From Candidatus Competibacteraceae bacterium (GTDB taxonomy: Bacteria > Pseudomonadota > Gammaproteobacteria > Competibacterales > Competibacteraceae): a stretch of 64,000 nt of DNA. The stretch spans positions 248,001-312,000 of the forward strand of contig JADJQQ010000001.1 in the NCBI GenBank assembly GCA_016712625.1, read 5' to 3'. Below are positions 26,789-35,151 of the stretch, in pieces. Under the pieces are notes generated by a model. It saw only the letters and a list, made by a program, of their open reading frames with translations, had not been told where the DNA came from and searched no databases. The position numbers and the translations under genes were made by a program. Each line of letters begins with the position of its first letter. Positions within the stretch are counted from its first letter, which is position 1.

Positions 26789-28438
26789 TCAGGTTGCCAC
26801 CTGGCCTTCGATTGTTTCCAAATTCAAGGCGGCGGCCAACAAGGCTTGCGTATAGGGATGCCGCGGGCTGGCGAATAGCTGCCGGGCTGGTCCCGCTTCG
26901 ACCACGCGTCCGTTCTTCATCACCAGTAAATGATTGGCCAAGGCGCGCACCACTCGCAAGTCGTGACTGATGAAGATATAAGCCAGATGGTAGCGGCGTT
27001 GCAGCTCGCGCAGCAAATCCACAATCTGCGCTTGCACCGACACATCAAGCGCGCTGGTCGGTTCGTCCAGCACCAGCAGGCGAGGTTGCAACGCCAAGGC
27101 GCGGGCGATGGCGATCCGCTGGCGTTGGCCGCCTGAAAACTCATGGGGATAGCGATCCTGCATGGCGGGGTCTAGCCCTACTTCCACCAAGGCTTGAGCA
27201 ACGTGGGCGCGACGGGCGATACGGTTGCCACTCAATCCATGCACCAACAAGCCCTCTTCGATAATTTCTCCGATCGATAGCCGTGGGCTGAGCGAACCAA
27301 ACGGGTCTTGAAACACGATTTGCATCCCCTTGCGTAACGGCCGCAGCGTCTTGGCCGGCAGCCCGTCGATGCGGCGTCCCTCAAAACGGATCGCGCCCTC
27401 GCTCGACAACAACCGCAACAGGGCCAAGCCGAGCGTGGTCTTACCGGAGCCACTCTCACCGACCACGCCCAGAGTCTGCCCTTCCCGCACGCTCGCGCTG
27501 ACGCCATCGACCGCCCGGACATGCTCGATGGCCCGTCCGAGCCAATCCTGTTTGAGTGGAAACCAAACTTTCAGCGACTCGCCCGCCACGACTTCCGGGG
27601 CATCTTCCCTTTCCGGCGGCGGCTCGCCGCCAGGTTCGGCGGCCAGTAACTGCCGGGTGTAGGCGTGACGGGGACGCGCAAAAACCTCGGCGATGGGGCC
27701 AGTCTCCACCACCTCGCCGGCCCGCATCACGCAGACTCGATCCGCCATCTTGCGCACGATGCCAAGATCGTGGGTGATGAACAAAATCGCCATTCCGAAT
27801 TTAAGCTGCAAGTCTTTCAGTAATTTCAGAATTTGAGCCTGGATAGTCACATCGAGGGCGGTGGTCGGTTCATCGGCGATAAGAAGGTCAGGTTCATTCG
27901 CCAGCGCCATCGCAATCATCACTCGCTGGCGCTGGCCCCCGGATAATTCGTGTGGCAAGGCGTCCAACCGGTGGGCGGCGTCCGGCAAACCGACCAGATC
28001 CAGCAGTTCCAAAATTCGCGACCGCAACCCGCCCCCGCTCAACCCCTTATGCAAAACCAAGGTTTCACCGATCTGCTTCTCGATGGAATGCAGCGGGTTG
28101 AGCGAGGTCATCGGCTCTTGAAACACCATGGCGATCTCATTACCGCGCATGGCCCGCAATCGGGCTGGACTGGCGCCCCGCAATTCTTCCCCGCGCAGGC
28201 GAATGCCGCCGCTGGGATGGCGGGCGTGCGGGTAGGGCAGCAGCTGCAAAATCGAGAGCGCCGATACCGATTTGCCAGAACCGCTCTCGCCGACCAAAGC
28301 CAGCGTTTCACCGCGATTTAGCACGAACGACACCTGTTTTACCGCCGTCATCGCGCCAAACGCCACTGACAGATCGCGGACTTCAAGTAGCGGAGCGCTA
28401 TCAGAGATCTGGGATTTCATGGCCGATTCCGGCTCCAT
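26789..28438 (-). CDS. Fused dipeptide/oligopeptide ABC transporter ATPase (YejF type)
   Basis: A 549-residue protein with two complete ABC ATPase domains in tandem. First domain: Walker A GESGSGKSVSA, signature LSGGQRQRVMIAMALA, Walker B LLIADEPTTALDV. Second: GESGSGKTTLGL, FSGGQRQRIAIARAL, LLVLDEPTSALDV. This architecture is YejF/GsiA-like and would power peptide import through two permeases. No permease or binding protein gene is nearby, so the rest of the transporter must lie elsewhere or is lost. An alternative start is the internal ATG six codons in. Confidence 0.9.
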   Translation of the reverse strand: MEPESAMKSQISDSAPLLEVRDLSVAFGAMTAVKQVSFVLNRGETLALVGESGSGKSVSALSILQLLPYPHARHPSGGIRLRGEELRGASPARLRAMRGNEIAMVFQEPMTSLNPLHSIEKQIGETLVLHKGLSGGGLRSRILELLDLVGLPDAAHRLDALPHELSGGQRQRVMIAMALANEPDLLIADEPTTALDVTIQAQILKLLKDLQLKFGMAILFITHDLGIVRKMADRVCVMRAGEVVETGPIAEVFARPRHAYTRQLLAAEPGGEPPPEREDAPEVVAGESLKVWFPLKQDWLGRAIEHVRAVDGVSASVREGQTLGVVGESGSGKTTLGLALLRLLSSEGAIRFEGRRIDGLPAKTLRPLRKGMQIVFQDPFGSLSPRLSIGEIIEEGLLVHGLSGNRIARRAHVAQALVEVGLDPAMQDRYPHEFSGGQRQRIAIARALALQPRLLVLDEPTSALDVSVQAQIVDLLRELQRRYHLAYIFISHDLRVVRALANHLLVMKNGRVVEAGPARQLFASPRHPYTQALLAAALNLETIEGQVAT

Positions 28439-28446
28439 TCTTTACC

Positions 28447-29550
28447 TTACTCATCAATTGCGTCAGACAGATGCGCCCCCGCATTGGCCGCGAGCGGCAA
28501 CAACGCCTCCAAGCGCGCGGCCCGCTCGGAAGCGGGTAATTGCTCCAACCTTTCCACGGCCCGATAAAAAGCGGTGAATGCTCGCCCTTCTCGCTCGTAG
28601 AGCGCTATAAAGGCGGGAACCCAGCGGTAATAGGTGCTGTTGCCGGCCAGTTTAGCGTTGTTGAGATCCTGGTCAAACCAGCGGTCGTAACCGGAATAAC
28701 CATTCCACGCCCGCTGCATTGCACGATAGCGGTTCCGCAGTTCCCCCAGGATGCGCCCTTTCTCCAGCCTTTTTTCCGAATCCTTCCGGGATGAGGCATA
28801 GAGCGTGGCCAGTTGATTGCGGGTTGCCATGACCAACCGCAAAAACTCGTCGTGGCGACGCCGATCCGCCGCGTACTCTCGCTGCTCGCTCACTGTACCG
28901 CGTTGGTGCAGCCAACGCTCCGCCCCCAATCGGCCAATGGCGGTCGCAAAGGCTTCGTTGAACGCGGTATCACCGGCAAGGTAGAGGCGCTGGTGCGCCA
29001 GTTCGTGAAACATCAATTCCGCCAACCGCCCGGTTGGCCACTGAATGAAAGTGTTCAGCAATGGATCGTCGAACCAGCCTAGCGTGGAATACGCCGGAAT
29101 ATCGGCTACATACACATCGTCGCCCGCTACCCGCAACGCATCGGCGAAGTGTTGCGCCGCTGGTGCGTCAAAAAATCCCCGATAGCTCAAACAACCGACG
29201 GCAAGATAACACCATTGCCGCGGCGCCAGCGCCAGTTCCGGCGCGGCGAAGACGTTTTTCACCGCTTGGGGGCGCTTAAGATCGGCGTATGACCGGTAAC
29301 TTCCATTATCGGGCAAGCCCAGTTCGGTACTGGCAAAACGGCGTAAGGCTTGCGCGGTTTCCAACCGCCGTCGCAAAGCGGGAGTTGTCGCCGGGTCGGC
29401 CAAGACCGCCGCTACTGGTCGCCGGGCCTGGAGCAGCTCCCACTGTCCCGCGACCGTCTGCCGATAATAGGCCAGATCGGCGCAACCAGACAGAGTCAGC
29501 CCAAGACCGGTTACGGCAAAAAGAATGGTAAATCGCACTACACTATTCAT
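28447..29550 (-). CDS. Predicted lipoprotein aminopeptidase (Aminopep family, PF10023)
   Basis: A 367-residue predicted zinc aminopeptidase. The signal peptide ends in a lipobox LSGC (Cys about 23), so it is probably membrane-anchored in the periplasm. The HExxH motif is in ELMFHELAHQRLY, followed by the candidate third ligand in FNEAFATAIG. The conserved YLAVGCLSYRGFF segment lies earlier. The family is known as COG4324; its natural substrate is not established. It ends 8 bases before the ABC ATPase start, and a peptide-processing link with that importer is a reasonable inference. Confidence 0.85.
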   Translation of the reverse strand: MNSVVRFTILFAVTGLGLTLSGCADLAYYRQTVAGQWELLQARRPVAAVLADPATTPALRRRLETAQALRRFASTELGLPDNGSYRSYADLKRPQAVKNVFAAPELALAPRQWCYLAVGCLSYRGFFDAPAAQHFADALRVAGDDVYVADIPAYSTLGWFDDPLLNTFIQWPTGRLAELMFHELAHQRLYLAGDTAFNEAFATAIGRLGAERWLHQRGTVSEQREYAADRRRHDEFLRLVMATRNQLATLYASSRKDSEKRLEKGRILGELRNRYRAMQRAWNGYSGYDRWFDQDLNNAKLAGNSTYYRWVPAFIALYEREGRAFTAFYRAVERLEQLPASERAARLEALLPLAANAGAHLSDAIDE

Positions 29551-29615
29551 AAAACCGTCTAAGGTTTATCAGCCAGCCTGGATTAATCCCGAAAGTTCCC
29601 GTAAGGATTTTCTTT

Positions 29616-30365
29616 TTGTCACCCAATAAACCGATGAAAGCGAGCATGCAGGAGATTTATCTTGTCGGCGGCGCGGTGCGCGACGAGCTGCTAGGTTTCC
29701 CGGTCCGGGAGCGCGACTGGGTTGTGGTCGGCGCCACGCCCGCCGACCTGCTGGCGCGTGGTTTTCAGCCGGTTGGCAAGGATTTTCCGGTATTCCTCCA
29801 TCCCCAAACCCGCGAGGAGTATGCGCTGGCCCGCACCGAACGCAAGACCGCGCCGGGTTATTACGGCTTCAGCGTCCACGCCGAACCCAATGTCACCCTG
29901 GAAGCGGATTTGCGACGGCGCGATCTGACCATCAACGCCATGGCTCGCGATGCCGAGGGTCGCTTGATCGATCCATATAACGGTCAGCGCGACCTCGCGG
30001 ATCGCTGGTTGCGGCATGTCTCCCCAGCCTTCGCTGAAGATCCGGTGCGGATTCTTCGGCTGGCGCGCTTCAGCGCCCGCTACGCCACGTTCGGATTTCG
30101 GATAGCGCCGGAAACAATGGTCTTGATGCGCGAGATGGTGGCGACTGGCGAACTGGATTCCCTGGTGCCAGAACGGGTTTGGACCGAAACGGTGCGCGCT
30201 TTGAGCGAAGCCCAACCGCAGCAATTTATCGAAGCGTTGCGCGATTGCGAAGCGTTGGCACGAATTTTCCCGGAAATCGACCGTTTGTTCGGCGTCCCTC
30301 AGCCGGTGGCGCACCACCCCGAAATCGATACGGGCAGCCATATTCTGCTGGCGCTGGCGGAATAG
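29616..30365 (+). CDS. cca: CCA-adding enzyme (tRNA nucleotidyltransferase), catalytic part ended by an in-frame amber codon
   Basis: Adds or repairs the 3' CCA end of tRNA. This frame (249 residues) holds the class II nucleotidyltransferase core: IYLVGGAVRDELLG, RDWVVVG, RRRDLTINAMA, FAEDPVRILRLARFSAR. It ends at a TAG (30363-30365), after which the same frame continues without interruption into the HD domain. Full-length E. coli Cca has 412 residues; this frame plus the downstream part would give about 428. The start is uncertain: a TTG at 29616 has AAGGA 8 bases upstream, whereas the ATG at 29646 (MQEIYLVGG) best matches homologues. Truncation may be real, a read error or a suppressed amber. 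Confidence 0.85.
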   Translation: MSPNKPMKASMQEIYLVGGAVRDELLGFPVRERDWVVVGATPADLLARGFQPVGKDFPVFLHPQTREEYALARTERKTAPGYYGFSVHAEPNVTLEADLRRRDLTINAMARDAEGRLIDPYNGQRDLADRWLRHVSPAFAEDPVRILRLARFSARYATFGFRIAPETMVLMREMVATGELDSLVPERVWTETVRALSEAQPQQFIEALRDCEALARIFPEIDRLFGVPQPVAHHPEIDTGSHILLALAE

Positions 30366-30902
30366 GTCCGGCTGGGAGCGGATGTGGTAACTCGATTCGC
30401 CGTACTGGTTCACGATCTTGGCAAGGGTGAAACGCCAGCGGCGGACTGGCCGCGTCACCTCGGCCACGAACAGCGTGGCGCGAATCTCATTCGGACGCTC
30501 TGCCAGCGGCTGCGGGTTCCCAACATGTTCAGGGAATTGGGAGTGCTGACCGCCCGCTATCACACTCACTGTCATCGGGCTCTGGGCTTACGGCCGAAAA
30601 CCTTGCTCAAACTCTTACAGGGCATGGACGCTTTCCGAAAACCGCAGCGTTTCTCTCAATTTCTGTTGGCCTGTGAAGCTGACGCGCGGGGCCGGCTTGG
30701 CCTGCAAAATCGCGCTTATCCACAACCGACCTTATTGGCGCAGGTTCAACGCGCCGCCGCCACTGTCAGCGCCCGGCCGCTGGTCGCCCGAGGTCTCGCT
30801 GGCTCCGCGTTGGTGGAAGCTTTGCAACAGGAACGGCTGGCCGCCATCGCCGAAGCCAAACGGTCCTTTGAGGGCGCGATTCGCAGCCCTTCAGGGCATT
30901 GA
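30366..30902 (+). pseudogene. cca: HD-domain C-terminal part of cca, separated by the amber codon
   Basis: In the same frame as the cca core and directly after its TAG, this segment encodes VRLGADVVTRFAVLVHDLGKG, HEQRGANLI and AEADARGRLGL-like sequence (here CEADARGRLG), the HD phosphohydrolase domain plus tail of bacterial CCA enzymes. A GTG at 30384 has GGGAG six bases before it, so separate translation of the HD domain is possible, but that match may be chance because the bases are normal codons. No second disruption is seen, so decay, if real, is recent. Confidence 0.8.
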
Positions 30903-30935
30903 ACTGGCCAGCGCTTGGCCTGCAATGATGCAAGC

Positions 30936-32252
30936 ATGATCAATTCTAGCCCTTCATTCGACCGCGCCCATTTTACCCGCGTTTGCTGGTCGATTTACGC
31001 CCTCCTGATGGCGTCGTACCTCTTGGTGTTTTTCCACCGCATGGCGCCGGCTGTCGTTTCCGCCGATTTAATGCGGTCTTTTGGCGCGACTGGCGCTGCG
31101 CTCGGCTCGTTAGCGGCCACCTATTTCTATCTGTACACCGTCATGCAAATTCCGGCGGGAATCCTTGCCGATACGGTAGGCACTCGATTAGCGGTGACGC
31201 TAGGCAACATGGTATCTGGAGCGGGCTCCATCCTGTTTGGTCTGGCTTCCACCTTACAGGAAGCGTCAATCGGTCGGGCCTTGGTGGGACTGGGCGTCTC
31301 GGTGGTGTTTGTCGGTCTGATGAAAAGCAACTCCGTCTGGTTTCGGGAGCGGGATTACGGTTTCATCAGCGGTTTGACGGTGTTGCTAGGCAATATTGGA
31401 GCCATTCTGGCCGCTGGCCCGCTGGCTGGGCTATTGACGATCTGGTCCTGGCGGACCGTATTTATAGCGCTGGGCGTCATTGCGTTGGCGCTGGCGGCGT
31501 TGTCCTGGTTTGGCGTGCGCAACAGCCCCGAAGAGGCCGGTTTCCCCTCCCTGCGCCAACAGGAAGGGAAAGCCCGCCACGCCGGGCGGGAACAACACTG
31601 GTGGCATGATCTGATCGGGGTTTTGGCAACCGGTCGCGCCTGGCCCGGTTTTTGGGTCAATCTTGGAATGCCAGGCGGCCTGCTGGCGTTTCTGGGTTTA
31701 TGGGCGATCCCCTTTCTGCGCGACGCGCATGGCTTGGAGCGATCTGCTGCTTCGCTCTATACCAGCATCGGTTTAGCCGGCTTTGCTTGCGGCGCGCTGT
31801 TCTACGGCTGGTTTTCTGATCGATTGCACCGCCGCGGACCGCCCTTGATCGTCGGGACGGTTGTTTACGGCGTGGCTTGGCTCGGCATCGGCTATAGCCA
31901 CTGGGAACCGGGACTGCTTGGGCTGGCTTGGTTTGGACTATTGGGCTTTGGGGCTGGCGCTTTTGTCTTAACCTTCGCTGCCGCCAAGGAAGTCATGGCA
32001 CCTGCCTTGGCGGGCATGGCCATCGCCTTGGTCAACACCGGCGCTTTCCTTGGAGCGGCCATTTTGCAGCCAGCCGTTGGCTGGATTATAGATTTAGCCT
32101 GGAGCGGCGCGATGGCTAATGGGGTGCGTGTTTACGGGTCCGCGGATTATCGGACGGCTTTTTTCTTGATGCTCGGCGGCGCGCTCCTAGCGCTTGTCGC
32201 TTCGTGCTTCATTCATGAAACGCGCTGTCGTAATATCACTTTGTCTGATTGA
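30936..32252 (+). CDS. Major facilitator superfamily transporter
   Basis: About 438 residues with twelve predicted membrane helices. The MFS signature between helices 2 and 3 (QIPAGILADTVGTRLAVTLG) is clear, and a second, weaker copy (YGWFSDRLHRRGPPLIVG) lies after helix 8, as expected of the two-fold repeat. The helix 4-5 region resembles nitrate/sugar-phosphate-type antiporters (FVGLMKSNSVWFRERDYGFISGL). Substrate cannot be told. The ATG at 30936 (MINSSPSFDRAHF) is chosen over an open stretch starting seven codons earlier. It follows cca by about 33 bases, so it may share its transcript. Confidence 0.85.
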   Translation: MINSSPSFDRAHFTRVCWSIYALLMASYLLVFFHRMAPAVVSADLMRSFGATGAALGSLAATYFYLYTVMQIPAGILADTVGTRLAVTLGNMVSGAGSILFGLASTLQEASIGRALVGLGVSVVFVGLMKSNSVWFRERDYGFISGLTVLLGNIGAILAAGPLAGLLTIWSWRTVFIALGVIALALAALSWFGVRNSPEEAGFPSLRQQEGKARHAGREQHWWHDLIGVLATGRAWPGFWVNLGMPGGLLAFLGLWAIPFLRDAHGLERSAASLYTSIGLAGFACGALFYGWFSDRLHRRGPPLIVGTVVYGVAWLGIGYSHWEPGLLGLAWFGLLGFGAGAFVLTFAAAKEVMAPALAGMAIALVNTGAFLGAAILQPAVGWIIDLAWSGAMANGVRVYGSADYRTAFFLMLGGALLALVASCFIHETRCRNITLSD

Positions 32253-32299
32253 TTAAGCAGTATCAAACTGTTCAATCCGAACTCGCGCCGCCGTGGTCA

Positions 32300-32761
32300 T
32301 TATGAGGCTTGCCCTGACGCTGCCCGACTGCCGGGCCGCAGCTTACGCGCCAATAAATTCGGCTGCGGCGTGCCCAACCGCAAGCGCTTGCCATTGGCGA
32401 GCGTGATTTCCACCGCTTCCCAACCAGAGACGTTATAGACCCAACCCTCCGCGGTACGATGAATGCCCCACCCGTGAATCACGCTGTTGCGCACTGGCTT
32501 GGCCTCCCTAATCTCGGCTAACGGAATGCGTTTTTGAATCAGCCCGACGCCAAACCAAAACCGGAGGTAATCAGCATCGATTACAATGGTTAGGGAATGG
32601 AATAATAGGACAGCGACCGCTGTCAGCAGTGGCCCGCCGACAATGATCACCCGGTCGCTCAGCGCCAAACCCAGGCCAACCAGCAACAGACCGGTTAACA
32701 AGAGCGAAACGACCACCACAGTACCAAACTGGGTCTGCTTGTAATCCAGGGAATGTGACAT
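32300..32761 (-). CDS. Two-helix membrane protein with a PH-like C-terminal domain (unknown function)
   Basis: No family recognised with certainty. From the ATG at 32761 (MSHSLDYKQTQFG) it has 153 residues. Two hydrophobic helices (VVVVSLLLTGLLLVGLGLAL and IIVGGPLLTAVAVLLF) form a hairpin, followed by a short beta-rich domain (FWFGVGLIQKRIPLAEIREA, WGIHRTAEGWVYNVSG, VEITLANGKRLRLGT) that looks like the bacterial PH-like domain found in small membrane proteins. Diverges from the lipoprotein gene with only 22 bases between the start codons, so the two promoters overlap. Confidence 0.65.
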   Translation of the reverse strand: MSHSLDYKQTQFGTVVVVSLLLTGLLLVGLGLALSDRVIIVGGPLLTAVAVLLFHSLTIVIDADYLRFWFGVGLIQKRIPLAEIREAKPVRNSVIHGWGIHRTAEGWVYNVSGWEAVEITLANGKRLRLGTPQPNLLARKLRPGSRAASGQAS

Positions 32762-32783
32762 CAATCGGCCAATGGAGAAAACA

Positions 32784-33308
32784 ATGATCAAATGTAGCGC
32801 GTTGCTCGTCGTATTATCGTTATTTCTTAGTGGTTGTCAGATTTTGGAGGAGGAAGGCAATACCCAAGCTTTCCATATTCCCATTGGGACTCAACTCGAT
32901 CTGCATCAAGCGCTCATGATTCCGGCGGATCAGGCCGGCGCTTTTATCCAAGGGACTCGGATTGGCGACCGCTACCGCCACGACGCCACCTGTCGGCTAG
33001 AAGTCCGCGCGCTCGCATCGGTTCCCCGCCCCGTGCGGGCAGATCGCTTTACCGTCGAGCGGGTCAACCGCGCCTGGGAGATTTTTTCCAGCCGGGGCAC
33101 GGGTTTGCGGTACGCGCGGTTCGTGCGCGACTTCAAGGAAGGCCCCAGCCTGTTCACTTTCACCACGTATCTCTACCTGCATTCCGAGCAACAGCCGGAT
33201 GTATTTCGATTGGTATGCAGCCATTTGCAAAATGCAGATCAAAATCCTCGCCACTTAACAGCCAACGAAATACGCACGGTATTGACGCCCATTATGACGC
33301 TGCATTAA
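32784..33308 (+). CDS. Lipoprotein of unknown function
   Basis: A 174-residue product from the ATG at 32784 (MIKCSALLVVLSLFLSGCQ). The signal peptide ends in the lipobox LSGC, so Cys near residue 18 should be lipidated; the next residue Q favours transfer to the outer membrane. The body contains a pair of possible disulfide cysteines (ATCRLEVR and LVCSHLQN) and segments FTVERVNRAWEIFSSRG and FTFTTYLYL with beta character. I do not recognise the family. It diverges from the two-helix membrane protein. Confidence 0.7.
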   Translation: MIKCSALLVVLSLFLSGCQILEEEGNTQAFHIPIGTQLDLHQALMIPADQAGAFIQGTRIGDRYRHDATCRLEVRALASVPRPVRADRFTVERVNRAWEIFSSRGTGLRYARFVRDFKEGPSLFTFTTYLYLHSEQQPDVFRLVCSHLQNADQNPRHLTANEIRTVLTPIMTLH

Positions 33309-33400
33309 TCGCGGCTTCACTCAACCAGCGCTCGGCTTGGTTTGGCGGGCTCAGTCGCGTAAGCGTAACGTCTCTCATAAATTCCAACAGCCAGAGCGGG

Positions 33401-33426
33401 GTGATCAGGGCGGCTGCCCCGATCAC
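33401..33426 (+). terminator. Possible terminator hairpin after the lipoprotein gene
   Basis: GTGATC-A-GGGC-GGCT-GCCC-C-GATCAC forms a 10-bp stem with one A/C mismatch, about 92 bases after the lipoprotein stop, followed only by TTTC. The rest of the 240-base gap to lpdA shows no gene. Confidence 0.35.
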
Positions 33427-33548
33427 TTTCATTCCTGGTCAGCGGGATGCTCGGCACTTAAGTCCGCGCTCCATCGTCCCCTTAAAAAATTCAAATCCGT
33501 TCCCTCAATGACTTCCCTTTCAAAACCGGCGACCCGTGAAGCAGCCCC

Positions 33549-34982
33549 TTAAGTATTGATCTTATGGATGGCGCGGCCGTGGACTGACAGGGCCGCTTCA
33601 TGGATCGCCTCGTACAAGGTGGGATGGCCATGAATGGTGCGGGCCAGATCCTCGCTGCTGGCGTGGAACTCCATTGCCAACACCGCCTCCTGCACCAATT
33701 CCGACGCGAACGGCCCAATGATATGGCACCCCAAGAGTTCGTCGGTCTCGGCGTGCGCCAGTATCTTGACCATGCCGACGGCGGCTTCCATGGCCTTGGC
33801 GCGGCCATTCGCGCTGAACGGGAAGCTGCCAATCTTATAGGGAATACCCTCGGTTTTTAGCGCCTGCTCGGTTTTGCCGACCCAAGCGATTTCGGGAGCG
33901 GTGTAAATCACCCAGGGGATAGCGTCGTAGTTGAGATGACCATGCTGGCCGGCGATGTTCTCCGCCACCATGATCCCCTCCTCCGAACCCTTGTGCGCCA
34001 ACATCGGGCCGCGCACCACATCGCCGATGGCGTATACCCCCGGCAGGTTGGTTTCGCAAATATCATTGGCGTGGATGAAACCCCGTTCGTCGAGCAGCAA
34101 TCCGGCTTCGGGGGCAGCGATATTATCAGTGTTGGGCCGACGCCCCACCGATACCAACAACTTCTCGACGGTGATCTCATGATCGCCCGTCTTATCCCGA
34201 AATTGTACCTTAACCCCAGCGGCGGTTTTCTCGGTCGCCATGACGCGCGTGCCGAGCCGGATATCCAGTCCCTGCTTTTTGAACTGGCGCAAGGCGTCAC
34301 GAGCAATCTGCTGATCCGCCAGCACCAGAAAATCCTCGACGGCTTCCAGCATGATGACTTTGGAACCCAAGCGACTCCAGACGCTGCCCATCTCCAGACC
34401 GATCACGCCCGCGCCGATCACGCCCAGCGTCGCGGGCACGGTGCGGAAATCCAGCGCACCGGTCGAATCGACAATCAAGCCTTCCGCGTTATCCACCCGC
34501 GCGGCCCCGATATCGATGGGTTTGGAACCGGTGGCAATGATCACGTTATCGGCGTTGACCACTTCAACCGAACCATCCTGGGCCGTCACTTCCACCTGAC
34601 GATCAACCAACAGCTTGCCGTGGCCCTTCAGCCACTCCACCCCATTGGCTTTAAACAACGCGCTGATGCCGTTGGTCAATTGCAGCACGATGTCTTCCTT
34701 GCGCGCCATCATCTGATCGAGATCGAGCCGGACGCCTTCGATGTGAATACCATGAGCGCCTAACTCGTGTTGCAGGCGATGATATTGCTCGGAGGATTCA
34801 AGTAGAGTCTTGGAAGGGATGCAGCCCACATTCAGACAGGTACCACCCAAGGCCGGAGCACCCTTGGAGTTGATCCATTTCTCCACGCAGGCGGTTTCCA
34901 GACCGAGCTGCGCGCAACGGATCGCCGCCACGTAACCAGCGGGGCCACCGCCGATGACGACCACATCATAAGTCTTAGCCAT
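33549..34982 (-). CDS. lpdA: Dihydrolipoyl dehydrogenase (E3)
   Basis: Flavoprotein E3 that reoxidises lipoamide for 2-oxoacid dehydrogenases. FAD motif VVIGGGPAGYVAAIRCAQLG, redox disulfide GGTCLNVGCIPSK (about 47-59), NAD-binding GVIGAGVIGLEMGSVWSRLG, TNLPGVYAIGDVVRGPMLAHKGSEEG, and the C-terminal His-Glu in HGHPTLYEAIHEA. Length 477 fits. It follows sucB with a hairpin in the 169-base gap, suggesting processed or differently regulated expression within the sucAB-lpd cluster. Confidence 0.96.
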   Translation of the reverse strand: MAKTYDVVVIGGGPAGYVAAIRCAQLGLETACVEKWINSKGAPALGGTCLNVGCIPSKTLLESSEQYHRLQHELGAHGIHIEGVRLDLDQMMARKEDIVLQLTNGISALFKANGVEWLKGHGKLLVDRQVEVTAQDGSVEVVNADNVIIATGSKPIDIGAARVDNAEGLIVDSTGALDFRTVPATLGVIGAGVIGLEMGSVWSRLGSKVIMLEAVEDFLVLADQQIARDALRQFKKQGLDIRLGTRVMATEKTAAGVKVQFRDKTGDHEITVEKLLVSVGRRPNTDNIAAPEAGLLLDERGFIHANDICETNLPGVYAIGDVVRGPMLAHKGSEEGIMVAENIAGQHGHLNYDAIPWVIYTAPEIAWVGKTEQALKTEGIPYKIGSFPFSANGRAKAMEAAVGMVKILAHAETDELLGCHIIGPFASELVQEAVLAMEFHASSEDLARTIHGHPTLYEAIHEAALSVHGRAIHKINT

Positions 34983-35097
34983 GCTTCCCCCGAATGCGAG
35001 TGAGTATTCTTAGCAGTGATTGCAATGTAAAAAAGGACTGATTTAACTGTCTCATCAGATCGAAGGTGAGGGTCCGCCGCCGCTGTTCTGGCATCAA

Positions 35098-35122
35098 GAA
35101 CGGCGGCTGTCCGCCGCCGTTC
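35098..35122 (-). repeat. Perfect inverted repeat between sucB and lpdA
   Basis: GAACGGCGGC and GCCGCCGTTC are a perfect 10-bp inverted repeat around the loop TGTCC. It lies 30 bases after the sucB stop on the sucB-lpdA transcript. No T run follows on the minus strand, so it looks more like an mRNA-stabilising hairpin or attenuator than a strong terminator. Confidence 0.6.
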
Positions 35123-35151
35123 TCAGCCATTGATCCAACGTTTTGGAGCGT

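Noticed and set aside
29691..30575. 294-codon minus-strand frame opposite cca
   Set aside because: The plus strand carries clear CCA-enzyme motifs on both sides of the amber codon, so the antisense frame is a shadow.
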